Part shown: piece by piece, positions 18,213-28,148 of the stretch
Layout: every line of letters starts with the position of its first letter
Position numbering within the stretch: position 1 is the stretch's first letter
NCBI GenBank assembly: GCA_947487385.1
Contig: CANKWU010000009.1
Span: 21,695 to 85,694, forward strand
Length of the DNA stretch: 64,000 bases
Direction of reading: 5' to 3'
Source: Spartobacteria bacterium
Lineage (GTDB): Bacteria; Verrucomicrobiota; Verrucomicrobiia; Chthoniobacterales; UBA6821
Notes under the pieces: model-generated
What the model was told of the DNA's origin: nothing
Databases searched by the model: none
The model's input: the letters and a program-made list of their open reading frames with translations, nothing else
Made by a program: the position numbers and the translations under genes

Positions 18213-18788
18213 TTAGTCCCCGAGAACTGTGAGATTCGTGCTCAAGGTGACACCATTCAAGGCAGCTCCAACCAAGACAGGATTGGTTCCCGAGATGCTG
18301 ATTGCCTGCCCCTGTACGGTCACAACGGCAGCTCCCTTCCCATTGTAGGGAAGTCCTGCACTCACATTGGTAGTTCCAGAAGTGAGACCGGCTGCGATCA
18401 TAATATTGTTGGAAGAATCTGATTCCGAGACCGAATAGACCGTGGAATTGGAACCATTTACCTTAAGAAGTTGATAGAACGAATTTGTCGACGGGATGTA
18501 GGCAGGAGCCAAGTTGGTAGCCCACATCTGGATAGTGGTATAATATTGAGGAAATCCCATATTCGTTCCAGCCACCTGTCCATCCATGTAAGCGCTGTGG
18601 CTTGCCAGATAGAGCTGGCGGAAATTGCTGACTTGCTGGGTAATCTTACCCTTGACCAAGGCTCCGGTAATCGCAGGCAATGCCAGAGCTGCCAGGACCG
18701 CGATGATCGAGATAACGACGAGCAACTCGACGAGGGTGAAAGCGGCTAACTTACCGCCTAGGGTTTTGAGGGACTTGAAGGTTTTCAT
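18213..18788 (-). CDS. Type IV pilin / type II secretion-like prepilin protein
   Basis: A 191-residue protein with the class III signal: a basic leader (MKTFKSLKTLGGKLA), then AFTLVELLVVISIIAVLAALALPA as the hydrophobic N-helix with the conserved Glu at +5. The residue before the cleavage site is Ala rather than the usual Gly. The rest is Ser/Thr/Asn/Gly-rich and without cysteines, like surface or periplasmic pseudopilins. It stands alone, flanked by ilvB and glgB, with its own terminator; no prepilin peptidase or secretion ATPase is in the window. Similar single prepilins are common in Verrucomicrobia-related phyla (general knowledge). Function not determined. Confidence 0.88.
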   Translation of the reverse strand: MKTFKSLKTLGGKLAAFTLVELLVVISIIAVLAALALPAITGALVKGKITQQVSNFRQLYLASHSAYMDGQVAGTNMGFPQYYTTIQMWATNLAPAYIPSTNSFYQLLKVNGSNSTVYSVSESDSSNNIMIAAGLTSGTTNVSAGLPYNGKGAAVVTVQGQAISISGTNPVLVGAALNGVTLSTNLTVLGD

Positions 18789-18930
18789 GGGGTAGATTAC
18801 TTTTGATTAGCGAGTTTTGTTTGGCTGAAATTGCTAGCAACTGAAACATGGATTTACGCAATCTTCCGGTCAAGCGCTGATTTTACCTTTTGCACTTTTA
18901 TCAATTGGCAATCGGAAGCCTGGGAAACAA

Positions 18931-21174
18931 TCAGGGAACTTTTAGGATCAGAACGGCCAGCGGCGGGAGATCAATTACGATAGAGTGATCTCGTCCATGA
19001 GCTCCAATACTCACAGATTCAATGTTAGCATTGATCACACATCCGCTACCCCCGAATTGCTCAGCGTCAGAATTGAGCATTTGCTCATAATGTCCCACAA
19101 CAGGCACCCCGATCCGATACCCATGCCGGACCACTGGTGTTGCATTGACGACCACTAGGAGATCATGCCCGACACCAGCAGGGGCCTTACGGAGGAAGGA
19201 CCAGACCGTATTCTCCGCATCATGGAAATCGATCCACTCGAATCCCTCGGGTCGGTCATCGAGCAGCGTCAGAGCTGGTTCGCTTCGGTAAAATTCGTTG
19301 AGTCGCTTCATCAGGCACTGCATTCCCGAATGGGGCTGATGCTCCAGCAGGTGCCAGTCGATGCTTTGGTCGTGATGCCACTCGCGCCACTGCCCGATTT
19401 CTGAGCCTTGGAAAAGCAGTTTCTTCCCCGGATGAGTCCACATCCAGCTCAGGAACATCCGAAGATTCGCCGCCTTCTGCCAGTCATCCTCCGGCATTTT
19501 ATTCATCAAGGATCCCTTGCCATGCACCACCTCGTCATGGCTCAGCACCAGCATGAAGTGCTCATGGTAGGCATAGAGCATGGAGAAGGTGATCTCTCCC
19601 TGATGATGCTTCCGGTGAATCGGCGAACGGGCAATGTAATGGAGTGAATCGTTCATCCAACCCATGTTCCATTTGAAACCAAAACCGAGTCCCCCCTCGT
19701 AAACGGGCTTCGAAACACCGGGCCATGCCGTTGACTCCTCGGCGATCGTCACGACGCCGGGGTGGCGGGCGTAGCAGGCGATGTTGAAGGCCTTCAGGAA
19801 TTCGATCGCCTCGAGATTCTCCCGCCCTCCGAAGCGGTTCGGAATCCACTCCCCGGCATCGCGCGAATAATCGAGGTAAAGCATGGAGGCGACAGCATCC
19901 ACGCGAAGACCGTCGATATGGTACTGCTCGAGCCAAAAGAGCGCATTGGAGATCAGGAAATTTCGAACTTCATTGCGTCCGTAGTTGAAGATCAGCGTCC
20001 CCCAGTCGCGGTGCTCACCAAGTCGTGGGTCCTCGTGTTCATAGAGTGCCGTGCCGTCGAAACGCGCCAGGCCGTGGGCGTCCTTGGGAAAGTGTCCCGG
20101 TACCCAGTCAAGGATGACACCGATACCCGCCTGGTGGAGAGCATCCACAAGATGGCGAAATTCGTCTGGTGATCCGAACCGGCTGCTCGGGGCAAAGAAA
20201 TTGACCACCTGGTAGCCCCATGACCCGTCGAATGGGTGCTCCATGATAGGAAGCAACTCCACATGCGTGAAGCCCATCTCCTTCACATAGGCGACCAGTT
20301 CCCCGGAGAGCTCCAGATAGCTGAGAGGCCGATCCTTCTCCTCGGGGCGCCTGCGCCATGATCCGAGATGGACTTCATAGACAGACATTGGCTCCGCGTA
20401 AGCATTGCGGAGCGCACGCTGTTCCATCCACAGGCTATCATTCCAGGCATAACGGCCAAGATCGGTCACCATGCAGGCTGTCCTCAGATCATGCTGGGCA
20501 AAAAATCCATAAGGGTCCGTCTTCAGAAAGACATCCCCGTGGGGACCGCGGATCTCGAATTTGTAATGCTCTCCCTCGGCAACTCCGGGAATGAAGATTT
20601 CCCAGACACCAGATCCACCCAGACGCCTCATCATGTGACGGCGACCGTCCCAGGCATTGAAATCTCCGACAACGCTCACCCGCTGGGCGTTCGGAGCCCA
20701 GACAGCAAAAGAAGTTCCCGTAATGCCATCGATACTACGCGGATGAGCCCCCAGAACATTGTAAGCCTCCAAATGTTCCCCCTGCCCAAGCAGATAGAGA
20801 TCCATCTCCCCGAGTGTCGGGGCAAACGCATACGCATCCCGGGAATGAAGCGCCGAGCCGTCGGCAAGAACGACTTCAAGTTTGTAGGCAGACCCTCCGG
20901 AGGCAAGGGCTAGGCCTGTCTCGGCCTCGAACAATCCCTCCGCATGCACCTTCGTGAGAGGGAGCTTCTCCCCATTGGAAAAACTCAGGGCGACGCTGGA
21001 AGCCCCTGGATAAAAGACACGAGCAATGGTCCCACCTGACTCAGTGTCATGAACCCCCAAAATACGATGGGGGTCACAATGCCTGCATTCCAATAACGGA
21101 TAGAGATCTTCTAAGGAGAGAAGCTCGGAAGCCGAAATGCTCTCAGCAGGAATGGGCATGCAACACTTATTCAT
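18931..21174 (-). CDS. glgB: 1,4-alpha-glucan branching enzyme
   Basis: Introduces alpha-1,6 branches into glycogen. The 747-residue GH13 protein shows an N-terminal carbohydrate-binding region (residues 1-150), the [20 protein letters not shown] module, and the catalytic barrel with D426 (GLRVDAV), E479 (TIAEES) and D547 (LSHDEVVHG), which correspond to the nucleophile, acid/base and stabilising Asp of the family. Length and order match full-length bacterial GlgB. The start ATG could be 21174 or the Met five codons later. No other glycogen gene (glgA, glgC, glgP) is in the window. Confidence 0.96.
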   Translation of the reverse strand: MNKCCMPIPAESISASELLSLEDLYPLLECRHCDPHRILGVHDTESGGTIARVFYPGASSVALSFSNGEKLPLTKVHAEGLFEAETGLALASGGSAYKLEVVLADGSALHSRDAYAFAPTLGEMDLYLLGQGEHLEAYNVLGAHPRSIDGITGTSFAVWAPNAQRVSVVGDFNAWDGRRHMMRRLGGSGVWEIFIPGVAEGEHYKFEIRGPHGDVFLKTDPYGFFAQHDLRTACMVTDLGRYAWNDSLWMEQRALRNAYAEPMSVYEVHLGSWRRRPEEKDRPLSYLELSGELVAYVKEMGFTHVELLPIMEHPFDGSWGYQVVNFFAPSSRFGSPDEFRHLVDALHQAGIGVILDWVPGHFPKDAHGLARFDGTALYEHEDPRLGEHRDWGTLIFNYGRNEVRNFLISNALFWLEQYHIDGLRVDAVASMLYLDYSRDAGEWIPNRFGGRENLEAIEFLKAFNIACYARHPGVVTIAEESTAWPGVSKPVYEGGLGFGFKWNMGWMNDSLHYIARSPIHRKHHQGEITFSMLYAYHEHFMLVLSHDEVVHGKGSLMNKMPEDDWQKAANLRMFLSWMWTHPGKKLLFQGSEIGQWREWHHDQSIDWHLLEHQPHSGMQCLMKRLNEFYRSEPALTLLDDRPEGFEWIDFHDAENTVWSFLRKAPAGVGHDLLVVVNATPVVRHGYRIGVPVVGHYEQMLNSDAEQFGGSGCVINANIESVSIGAHGRDHSIVIDLPPLAVLILKVP

Positions 21175-21244
21175 CGCATCACAATGATCCCCAATCCATC
21201 GAACGACAAGGTCATCCGCTCCATGGCAACTCGAAACGCGAGGG

Positions 21245-22183
21245 TCAGATAGCCTCGAATCGACTGAGTGTGCGAAAGATTTCGTAGCGCTCGGAGATGT
21301 CGGCCTTTGTCACCGTCCTCAGGCGATCCATGCTAAAGGACTGGACGTTGAAGCTCGCAAGCACGCTTCCCTCCACCACAGCTTGGCGAAGGTATTCAAA
21401 AGGTATTTCTTTTTTCTCACTCAGTTCTTCATCGCTCAGATGGCGGCTGGCCAGATATCCGGCCAAACCACCGGCAAAGCAATCGCCAGCACCGGTCGGA
21501 TCATGAATGTCCTCAAGGGGGTAGGCCGGGCAACTGAAGAACTGTCCATTACCGAAGAGCAGGCAACCATGCTCACCCTTCTTGATTGCCACGATGGAGG
21601 GACCCATCTCGCGGATACGGCGTCCCGCCTTGATCAGACTGGTCTCACCGGTGAGTTCCCGGGCCTCTCCGTCGTTCAGGATCAGCATGTCGACGCGGGC
21701 AATCAGACGCACCAATTCCTCCTTCGCAATGTTGATCCAGAGATCCATCGTGTCGGCGATCACAAAATGCGGGCGGATCAACTGATCGAGCACATGGTGC
21801 TGGAGTGCCGGAGCGATATTGCCGAGTAGAACCATCCTGGCAGACCGATACGACTCAGGAAGGTCGGGCGTGAAATTCTCGAAGACGTTCAGCTCCACGG
21901 AACGGGTCTCGCGCTGATTCATGTCCCACATGTATTCCCCTGACCAACGGAAGGTCTTTCCGGGAACCATCTGAAGCCCCGTCAGGTCAATGTTCCGGCT
22001 CTTGAAAAACTCGATATTCTCCTTTGGAAAATCATCTCCCACAATTCCCACAAGATTCACTGGGGAAAAGAAACTGGCTGCCATGGCAGCATAGGATGCG
22101 GAGCCACCCAGAATATCGGCACGCTCCTCGAGTGGTGTTTTAACCGTATCGAGTGCTATGGAACCAAGGACAAGAAGGGACAT
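21245..22183 (-). CDS. PfkB-family carbohydrate/nucleoside kinase
   Basis: A 312-residue ribokinase-fold kinase. Visible signatures are the N-terminal [11 protein letters not shown] (residues 26-36), the ATP-site motif [12 protein letters not shown] at 228-239 with catalytic Asp234, and [10 protein letters not shown]. The substrate is not evident; the family covers ribokinase, adenosine kinase and fructokinase. The sequence reads most like the sugar/adenosine-kinase-like proteins annotated only as PfkB. It lies 70 bp upstream of glgB on the same strand and 55 bp downstream of secDF, so co-transcription is possible but not shown. Confidence 0.9.
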   Translation of the reverse strand: MSLLVLGSIALDTVKTPLEERADILGGSASYAAMAASFFSPVNLVGIVGDDFPKENIEFFKSRNIDLTGLQMVPGKTFRWSGEYMWDMNQRETRSVELNVFENFTPDLPESYRSARMVLLGNIAPALQHHVLDQLIRPHFVIADTMDLWINIAKEELVRLIARVDMLILNDGEARELTGETSLIKAGRRIREMGPSIVAIKKGEHGCLLFGNGQFFSCPAYPLEDIHDPTGAGDCFAGGLAGYLASRHLSDEELSEKKEIPFEYLRQAVVEGSVLASFNVQSFSMDRLRTVTKADISERYEIFRTLSRFEAI

Positions 22184-22238
22184 GGATGTGATGAGATGAA
22201 AAGTGAAATGTGAAAAAGTGGGGAAGATGGGTTATCGG

Positions 22239-24536
22239 CTATTTACCGGAGGCTGCCTTCTTGGCCCCAAGCTTGGAGCACCAGAGAACGATCGGTGAGG
22301 CCACGAAGACGGAGGAGTAAGTTCCGACAAGAATGCCGATAAGAATTGCGAAGGCGAAATCCTTGAGCACAGCTCCACCGAAGAAGAAGAGAGTCGCCAC
22401 GGAGAGGAGAGTCATGCCCCCAGTCAGCATCGTACGGCCGAGTGTCTCATTGATGCTGCGATTCATGAGTGCCTCGATGCTTCCGCCTGTGCGATTGCGT
22501 AGTCCCTCGCGGATACGATCATAGACGACGATGGTGTCGTTAATCGAGTAACCGGCGATCGTCAGGATAGCTCCCACCATCACGAGCGAAAGCTCGCCCC
22601 CGGTGAGAGAAAAGACGCCAACCGTAATGATCACATCGTGAAGGAGCGCCACAAGAGCACCCACCGCGAAGGAGAACTCGAAACGAAGCGTCACATAAAT
22701 GAGGATGCCTACCATGCCCAGACCTAGAGCGAGGAGCGCTTTCTTGGCGAATTCAATGCCGATCTGCGCGCCAACTTTTTCCTGCTGGGCGGCAACGAGC
22801 TTCCGGTCAGTGAAGCTGGCCTTCAACTTGTCGAAGATCCGACTGGAAGTGTCTTCAGCACTCCGAATAGCAATCATCTGCTGAGTGCCGGCTTGTTCCA
22901 GCTGGATGGTTTCTTCCGTAAGGTGAAGAGGCTCAAGCGCGCCACGAACCTCGTTCACGGTCAGAGCCGGCTTGGAGTCAATGACAAGGAGATCGCCTCC
23001 CCGGAAATCGATGCCGAAGTTGTTGGCCCCGCGCACCGCAAAGAAGGCAATGGATCCGCCGATGAGAATGAGCGAGACAAAGACGGCAATCATTCTCTTG
23101 CCCAGGAAGTTGAAATGATGAGTTGGTGCTAAGTTCGCCATGGTGAGGCGCTTCAAGCCGGCATATTTCATCATCCAGCGGAACGCGGTGCGGGTAAAGA
23201 GGACTGCCGAGAAGAGCGAGGCAACGATGCCAAGCATCAGCGTGACAGAGAAGCCACGCACAGGACCAGTGGCTTGCCAGAAGAGAATACCAGCCGTGAT
23301 CAGTGTCGTGGCATTCGCATCGAAGATCGCGCCGAAGGCCTTACTGTAGGCGCCGTCGATGGCCGCCCCGAGCGATTTGCCTGCTGCAAGTTCCTCGCGC
23401 AGGCGCTCATAGAGCAGAACGTTTGCATCCACGGCGAGGCCAATCGTCAGAATGATACCAGCGATGCCAGGCAGGGTCAGAACGAAATGGAACATCGCCA
23501 TCATACCGAAGAGCAGGATGATATTGATCCAGAGTCCAATAAGAGCCACAGATCCGGCGAGTCGGTAGTAGAAGAGGACAAAGAGCATCACCAAGGCGAG
23601 GCCTCCGATGCCCGAGACAATGCCGCTACGGATCGAGTCCTGTCCTAGTGTGGGGGAGACACTCCGGGTCTCCTCGATCGTCACGGGAGTGCGGAGCGGA
23701 TTCTCAAGAACACTTGCGAGCTCGCGGGCCTCTTTTTCTTTATAATTACCCGTGATCTGGGCCTGCCCCCCGGCAATAGGGCTCTTGACGGAAGGTGCGG
23801 TCACAACCTTGCCATCCAGCAGGATGGCTAGCCGTCCCTGATGAGGTGCCAGTTGCTGTGTCAGTTCGAAGAAGGTCTTGGCCCCCTCGCCGTCGAGATT
23901 GAGCGAGACCCCATAACCCTGCTGATCGAAGAAAGCAAAGGCCTTGGTCACATGCTCACCAGTCAGGTCAGCCTCTTTCTTCACAAGCAGGCGCTCCTTG
24001 ATCTCCTTGCCCTGATAGTTTTGGACATGCTCCTTGATGACGAATCCCGGTGGCAGGATCGCCTCCCCCTTGTCGATCTGGGCGATCAGTGCAGCGGATC
24101 CCGGATGAACTTCGGCGAACTCGAGCTTCGCAACCTGTTGCAGCTGCTCCTTGGTGGACTGAATCTGCCCTGGGTCAAGGCCCGGGATCTGTACAAGAAT
24201 CCTGCTCGAACCCTGCGGCACAATGACTGGCTCGCTGACGCCGAATTTATCAACGCGCTTGCGGATTACCTCGACCGCCTGCTGGAGCATGTCGCCGGTG
24301 ATAGTCTGGTCATTCTGCGGCACTAACTGAAGCAGGAAGGATGTGCCGCCGCGCAGGTCGAGCCCTAGATGTATCTTCTTAGCGGGAGGAGTCGCCGAAT
24401 CGATGCAGAAGAGCAGCAGTAGAATCGTCAGGACAGCGCCGAGCCAGCGCTTCTTGCCGTCACTCTCTGTCGCAAAGTACCAGGCAAACAGGCCCAGAAT
24501 CAGGAGTCCGAAGAAAAAGGTGAGCAGAGGTGTCAT
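22239..24536 (-). CDS. secDF: Fused protein-export membrane protein SecD-SecF
   Basis: Proton-driven accessory of the Sec translocon, here as one 765-residue polypeptide. The SecD half has the first transmembrane segment, LGLDLRGG, the large periplasmic domain, and GLAVDANVLLYERLREEL in its fourth helix region. The SecF half begins near residue 470 with FLGKRMIAVF, then FGIDFRGGDL and YSINDTIVVYDRIREGL. The Asp residues in these motifs are the conserved ones needed for proton coupling. SecDF fusions occur in several phyla, so the fusion itself is not unusual. YajC is encoded just upstream. Confidence 0.96.
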   Translation of the reverse strand: MTPLLTFFFGLLILGLFAWYFATESDGKKRWLGAVLTILLLLFCIDSATPPAKKIHLGLDLRGGTSFLLQLVPQNDQTITGDMLQQAVEVIRKRVDKFGVSEPVIVPQGSSRILVQIPGLDPGQIQSTKEQLQQVAKLEFAEVHPGSAALIAQIDKGEAILPPGFVIKEHVQNYQGKEIKERLLVKKEADLTGEHVTKAFAFFDQQGYGVSLNLDGEGAKTFFELTQQLAPHQGRLAILLDGKVVTAPSVKSPIAGGQAQITGNYKEKEARELASVLENPLRTPVTIEETRSVSPTLGQDSIRSGIVSGIGGLALVMLFVLFYYRLAGSVALIGLWINIILLFGMMAMFHFVLTLPGIAGIILTIGLAVDANVLLYERLREELAAGKSLGAAIDGAYSKAFGAIFDANATTLITAGILFWQATGPVRGFSVTLMLGIVASLFSAVLFTRTAFRWMMKYAGLKRLTMANLAPTHHFNFLGKRMIAVFVSLILIGGSIAFFAVRGANNFGIDFRGGDLLVIDSKPALTVNEVRGALEPLHLTEETIQLEQAGTQQMIAIRSAEDTSSRIFDKLKASFTDRKLVAAQQEKVGAQIGIEFAKKALLALGLGMVGILIYVTLRFEFSFAVGALVALLHDVIITVGVFSLTGGELSLVMVGAILTIAGYSINDTIVVYDRIREGLRNRTGGSIEALMNRSINETLGRTMLTGGMTLLSVATLFFFGGAVLKDFAFAILIGILVGTYSSVFVASPIVLWCSKLGAKKAASGK

Positions 24537-24616
24537 TAAGAGTGTGCCGTCGGGGCGTAGAGACGTCAGGGTGTCTTGGGTGCTGTCAGCGAAGATCGCC
24601 TTGAATCGCTTCGTGA

Positions 24617-24973
24617 TTAAGAGGCCGGGGTCTCCGTCGATTCCGCGGCGGAACGGTCCAGCACAGTGGCAACAGCTGCCTTGTCGATCTCGATCTTCAC
24701 ATTGTCAGCAACCTTCAGCAAGACGGTACGATCCTTCACGTTGGAGATCATGCCGTGAATACCGGCGCTGGTGACGACCTTGTCTCCCGTCTTGATCGAT
24801 TCGATAAGCTTCTGCTGCTCCTTACGCTGCTTCTGCTGGGGGCGGATCAGGAGGAAGTAGAAGATGACACCGATGAAGATGAGCGGCGCAAACTGTGTGA
24901 TAGGGCTGGGTGCCTGTGCTCCAGCGGTAGAAGCGGCATCAAGGAGTAAAAGTGCTGTTGCGGAAAAAACCAT
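24617..24973 (-). CDS. yajC: Preprotein translocase subunit YajC
   Basis: Small Sec accessory protein. The 118-residue product has an N-terminal hydrophobic segment, the membrane span PLIFIGVIFYFLLIRPQQKQRK, and the family core LIESIKTGDKVVTSAGIHGMI followed by VLLKVADNVKIEIDKAAVATV. It precedes secDF by 80 bp on the same strand, the usual yajC-secDF order. An AGGGAG lies seven bases before the ATG, one of the few clear Shine-Dalgarno-like sequences in the window. Confidence 0.94.
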   Translation of the reverse strand: MVFSATALLLLDAASTAGAQAPSPITQFAPLIFIGVIFYFLLIRPQQKQRKEQQKLIESIKTGDKVVTSAGIHGMISNVKDRTVLLKVADNVKIEIDKAAVATVLDRSAAESTETPAS

Positions 24974-25070
24974 AGTCTCCCTTGGTAGACTAGGAAGCGG
25001 CTCAAGGGCAAGGCCTCTCTCCTCATTAGCGTAAAAGGCTTCAACCTAATCCGCTGCCATCCCATGCGAC

Positions 25071-25802
25071 TCAGTGTCCCAGATAGGCAGCCTGTATCTC
25101 GGGGCGGCTCTTTATCTCAGAGGAGCGGCCTTCTAGGTGGATGTGACCGGTCTCGAGAACATAGGCATAGTTGCTGATTTTCAAGGCAAGCGAGGCATTC
25201 TGCTCCACGAGCAGCATCGTTATCCCTTGCTCCTTATTCAATGCCACCAGGCGCTCGAAAATGGTCTCCACGAGCAGGGGGGCTATCCCGAGCGAGGGCT
25301 CGTCGAGCATGAGACAGCGAGGCCTTCCCAAGAGAGCGCGGCCGATCGCGAGCATCTGCTGCTCTCCGCCACTGAGTGTGCCAGCCCTCTGGGTGATACG
25401 CTCCTTGAGTCGGGGAAAAAAAGCGCCGACCCATTCCAGATCGGCGGAGATCTCCTTACGATCGCGCCGGAGATAAGCACCCATCATCAGGTTCTCCTTC
25501 ACCGTGAGATCGGGGAAGACAAGACGCCCCTCGGGGACATGAGCGAGGCCGTCGGCGACAATCCTGTGAGCTGGCCATCCGGCAATTTCATTGCCATCGA
25601 GTTTGATCGATCCTGCAGAGGAGGAAACAAGTCCCGAAATCGCACGAAGCGTCGTGGATTTACCGGCACCATTGGCCCCGATGAGCGTGACAATGCTTCC
25701 CTTGGGAACTTTCAGCGAGAGGCCATTCAGCGCACGAATCCCGCCGTAGCATACCTCTAGTCCGGAGAGTTCCAGCATCGGGTGAAGAGAATTAAGGCTC
25801 AT
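25071..25802 (-). CDS. livF: Branched-chain amino-acid-type ABC transporter ATPase (LivF)
   Basis: One of two ATPases of a LIV/HAAT-type importer. The 243-residue protein has Walker A GANGAGKST (42-50), signature LSGGEQQMLAIGRAL and Walker B CLMLDEPSLGI, with the LivF-like ending ALKISNYAYVLETGHIHLEG. Its start overlaps the end of livG by four bases. The cassette here is livM-livG-livF only. Confidence 0.93.
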   Translation of the reverse strand: MSLNSLHPMLELSGLEVCYGGIRALNGLSLKVPKGSIVTLIGANGAGKSTTLRAISGLVSSSAGSIKLDGNEIAGWPAHRIVADGLAHVPEGRLVFPDLTVKENLMMGAYLRRDRKEISADLEWVGAFFPRLKERITQRAGTLSGGEQQMLAIGRALLGRPRCLMLDEPSLGIAPLLVETIFERLVALNKEQGITMLLVEQNASLALKISNYAYVLETGHIHLEGRSSEIKSRPEIQAAYLGH

Positions 25803-26590
25803 CCAACAACCTCCCCATGATCTTTCCCGAGATAGGCTGTGATAACCTTAGGGTTGGCACGGATTTCTGCGGGCGTTCCTGAAGCGAGCACCTTTCCTTG
25901 ATCCAGAACATAAAGACGCTCGCAGATGCCCATCACGACCTTCATGTCATGCTCGACAAGTAGCACCGCCGTGCCGAATTCATCACGGACGAGCGCGATC
26001 AGGCGCTTCAGTTCCTCCTTCTCGGTCGGGTTCATTCCCGCGGCGGGTTCATCCAGCAGCAGAAGTCGTGGCTTGGTGGCAAGCGCCCGGACGATCTCCA
26101 GGCGACGCTGGTCCCCGTACGAAAGACTGCGGCTGGGATGCAGCGCCGCATGCTCGAGTCCGAAATAGGAAAGCAGCCGGCGACCCTCCTCTTGGATCTC
26201 TTCTTCCTCGCTGCGGAAGGATCTCCCGCGGCGCACGGTGTTAAAGAGTCCATTGCGCAACCGGGCAATAAAGGAGGTCCGGACATTCATTCCCACATCG
26301 AGTGATCCAAAGAGACGGATATTTTGAAAGGTACGCGCCATGCCGAGCGTGTTGATGGCGTGGGATGGCAAACCCGCCACATGAGCCCCCTCAAAGAGGA
26401 TCTCTCCCTCGGTAGGCCGATAGACGCCTGTCAGGATATTGAAAAGAGAGGTCTTGCCTGCACCATTCGGCCCTATTAATCCAAGCAACTCCCCCGCCTC
26501 AATCTTGATCGAGACATCCGTAAGGGCGGCAATACCTCCGAAGCGGAGAGAGCAGTTCCTCACCTCAAGCAGTGAATGTTTCGTGCTCAT
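25799..26590 (-). CDS. livG: Branched-chain amino-acid-type ABC transporter ATPase (LivG)
   Basis: Second ATPase of the importer, 263 residues. Walker A GPNGAGKTS, the LivG-specific region TGVYRPTEGEILFEG and GMARTFQNIRLFGSLDV, signature LSYGDQRRLEIVRAL, Walker B LLLDEPAAGMNP. It overlaps both neighbours (livM upstream, livF downstream) by four bases, so the three are translationally coupled. Substrate is not defined by the ATPase; the family imports branched-chain or other amino acids, or urea-like compounds. Confidence 0.93.
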   Translation of the reverse strand: MSTKHSLLEVRNCSLRFGGIAALTDVSIKIEAGELLGLIGPNGAGKTSLFNILTGVYRPTEGEILFEGAHVAGLPSHAINTLGMARTFQNIRLFGSLDVGMNVRTSFIARLRNGLFNTVRRGRSFRSEEEEIQEEGRRLLSYFGLEHAALHPSRSLSYGDQRRLEIVRALATKPRLLLLDEPAAGMNPTEKEELKRLIALVRDEFGTAVLLVEHDMKVVMGICERLYVLDQGKVLASGTPAEIRANPKVITAYLGKDHGEVVG

Positions 26591-27609
26591 GAGGCGTTAC
26601 AGGACGCGTTTCCGGATTCAGTTTCCGTTCCCTTTTTCAGGGGAAGAAACCTGCGGAAGAAGGAGCCTAAGGCTTCCGTCGGGCGAAAGATCATGAAAAG
26701 GATGATGATGAGGGCATACACAACCATGCGGTACTGGGAAAGGTCACGCAGCCATTCATTAAGCAGAGTGATCAGGATCGCCGCCACAGCCACCCCCACA
26801 GGCCTGCCAAGCCCCCCGAGGATGACCATCACAATAATCTCGAAAGAACGAAGAAAATTGAATCCCTCCGGGCTAATGAACTCGACGGCATGGGCATAGA
26901 GGGCTCCGGCAATCCCGGCGAAGAAGGCACCGATCACAAAGGCCGTGATCTTGAACCTTGTCGTGTTGATTCCCATTGCCGCGGCGGCGATCTCGTCGTC
27001 CCGCACGGCCTGGAACCCACGGCCGAAGGTCGATCGGACCAAGGCGATCATCGTGTAGAGGGTCACGGCGGCAAATCCGATCGCCCAGAAGAGATTCGTC
27101 GCCGGCAGAATCCCCTCCATGCCTCGCGCACCACCGACGGCATTGGTGTTCTGAAGCAGGACTCTGATGATTTCCCCGAAGCCAAGGGTCACCATCGCCA
27201 AATAATCCCCGCGCAGACGAAGCGACGGCCCACCCACAATCATCCCCGCAAAGGCGGCAATCAGCCCTGCGATGAAAAGCACAGGAAGAAAGGTCACCTG
27301 GGAGGCCCAGGAAGTTCCTGTCCACGCCAGATGAGGAAGCAAAGCCGGCAGCGCTTTGCCTGTCAGTATTGCCGAGGAATACGCGCCGACCGCCATGAAG
27401 GCGGCATGACAGAGAGAGAACTGCCCGGTCTCACCCATGATGAGATTCAGGGAGACAGCTAGAATGACATTGATGGAGGCAAAGAGAATGACCTGCGTCG
27501 TGTAGGGATCGATCCATCCGCCGCAGAGTTGAAGGAGCGCAGCTAAGGCGATCCCGGCAGCCAGGGCAAGGCGCGGATTCTTAATTCGGTCATGATAGGA
27601 ACGAAACAC
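26587..27609 (-). CDS. livM: Branched-chain amino-acid-type ABC permease (LivM)
   Basis: A 340-residue polytopic membrane protein of the LivM type, with about nine predicted spans and the typical cores MGETGQFSLCHAAFMAVGAY, GGPSLRLRGDYLAMVTLGFGE, and AFFAGIAGALYAHAVEFISPEGFNF. Start is a GTG at 27609. Importers of this class need a second permease (LivH) and a periplasmic binding protein; neither is encoded next to this cassette. The upstream gene is a DUF309 protein. The missing parts may be elsewhere in the genome. Confidence 0.92.
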   Translation of the reverse strand: MFRSYHDRIKNPRLALAAGIALAALLQLCGGWIDPYTTQVILFASINVILAVSLNLIMGETGQFSLCHAAFMAVGAYSSAILTGKALPALLPHLAWTGTSWASQVTFLPVLFIAGLIAAFAGMIVGGPSLRLRGDYLAMVTLGFGEIIRVLLQNTNAVGGARGMEGILPATNLFWAIGFAAVTLYTMIALVRSTFGRGFQAVRDDEIAAAAMGINTTRFKITAFVIGAFFAGIAGALYAHAVEFISPEGFNFLRSFEIIVMVILGGLGRPVGVAVAAILITLLNEWLRDLSQYRMVVYALIIILFMIFRPTEALGSFFRRFLPLKKGTETESGNASCNAS

Positions 27610-27636
27610 GTTGAGAGATTAATTCGAAAGCTGTGG

Positions 27637-28119
27637 TTAATCGGAGCCTTTTCTGCCGCCGGGATTCGGCAACGCTGGGGCCGATTCAGGAGTCCAGGGA
27701 TTTTCAATGAACTCGGATTGTTCCAAACTCGTGATCACACGCCGGCAGAGAGAAAGCACCTGCGCAAGGTCCAGGCCATGATGCACGGGCCCGTAGGAAT
27801 CAAGGTTCGCTTCAGCCAAGCGAAAAAGTCGCAGTGCAGGATGCAACCGGCGGCCATGCTTCGGATGGTCAGGGTGCATATTCTGAAGGCGGAGATGGAC
27901 GAATCCTCCGGCAAGTTGGATCAGTCCTTTATAGAAGGCGTAATCGGGGGCCTCCCGGCCAATCTTTAGCCAGAGGTGCTCCAGCACATCATGAGCCTCG
28001 TAGTATCTCTGGGAATTAAAACACTCGAAGTAGCCAAGATAGCAGGCATCGAAGGAACTCTTGCTGCTACTTCCCTCCAATTTTTTCACCAAGAACTCCA
28101 TCCGTTCTGATTTTTTCAT
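27637..28119 (-). CDS. DUF309-domain protein
   Basis: A 160-residue soluble protein with the DUF309 signature GYFECFNSQRYYEAHDVLEH followed by DYAFYKGLIQLAGGFVHLRL. The conserved Glu and His residues in these helices are seen across the family; no biochemical role is established to my knowledge. The C-terminal 25 residues are Pro-rich and probably disordered. It lies 27 bp upstream of livM and 29 bp downstream of the glycosyltransferase, so it could share a transcript with either. Confidence 0.88.
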   Translation of the reverse strand: MKKSERMEFLVKKLEGSSSKSSFDACYLGYFECFNSQRYYEAHDVLEHLWLKIGREAPDYAFYKGLIQLAGGFVHLRLQNMHPDHPKHGRRLHPALRLFRLAEANLDSYGPVHHGLDLAQVLSLCRRVITSLEQSEFIENPWTPESAPALPNPGGRKGSD

Positions 28120-28148
28120 GGGTGTTCAACGTTCTTCTTTCGCCGATT

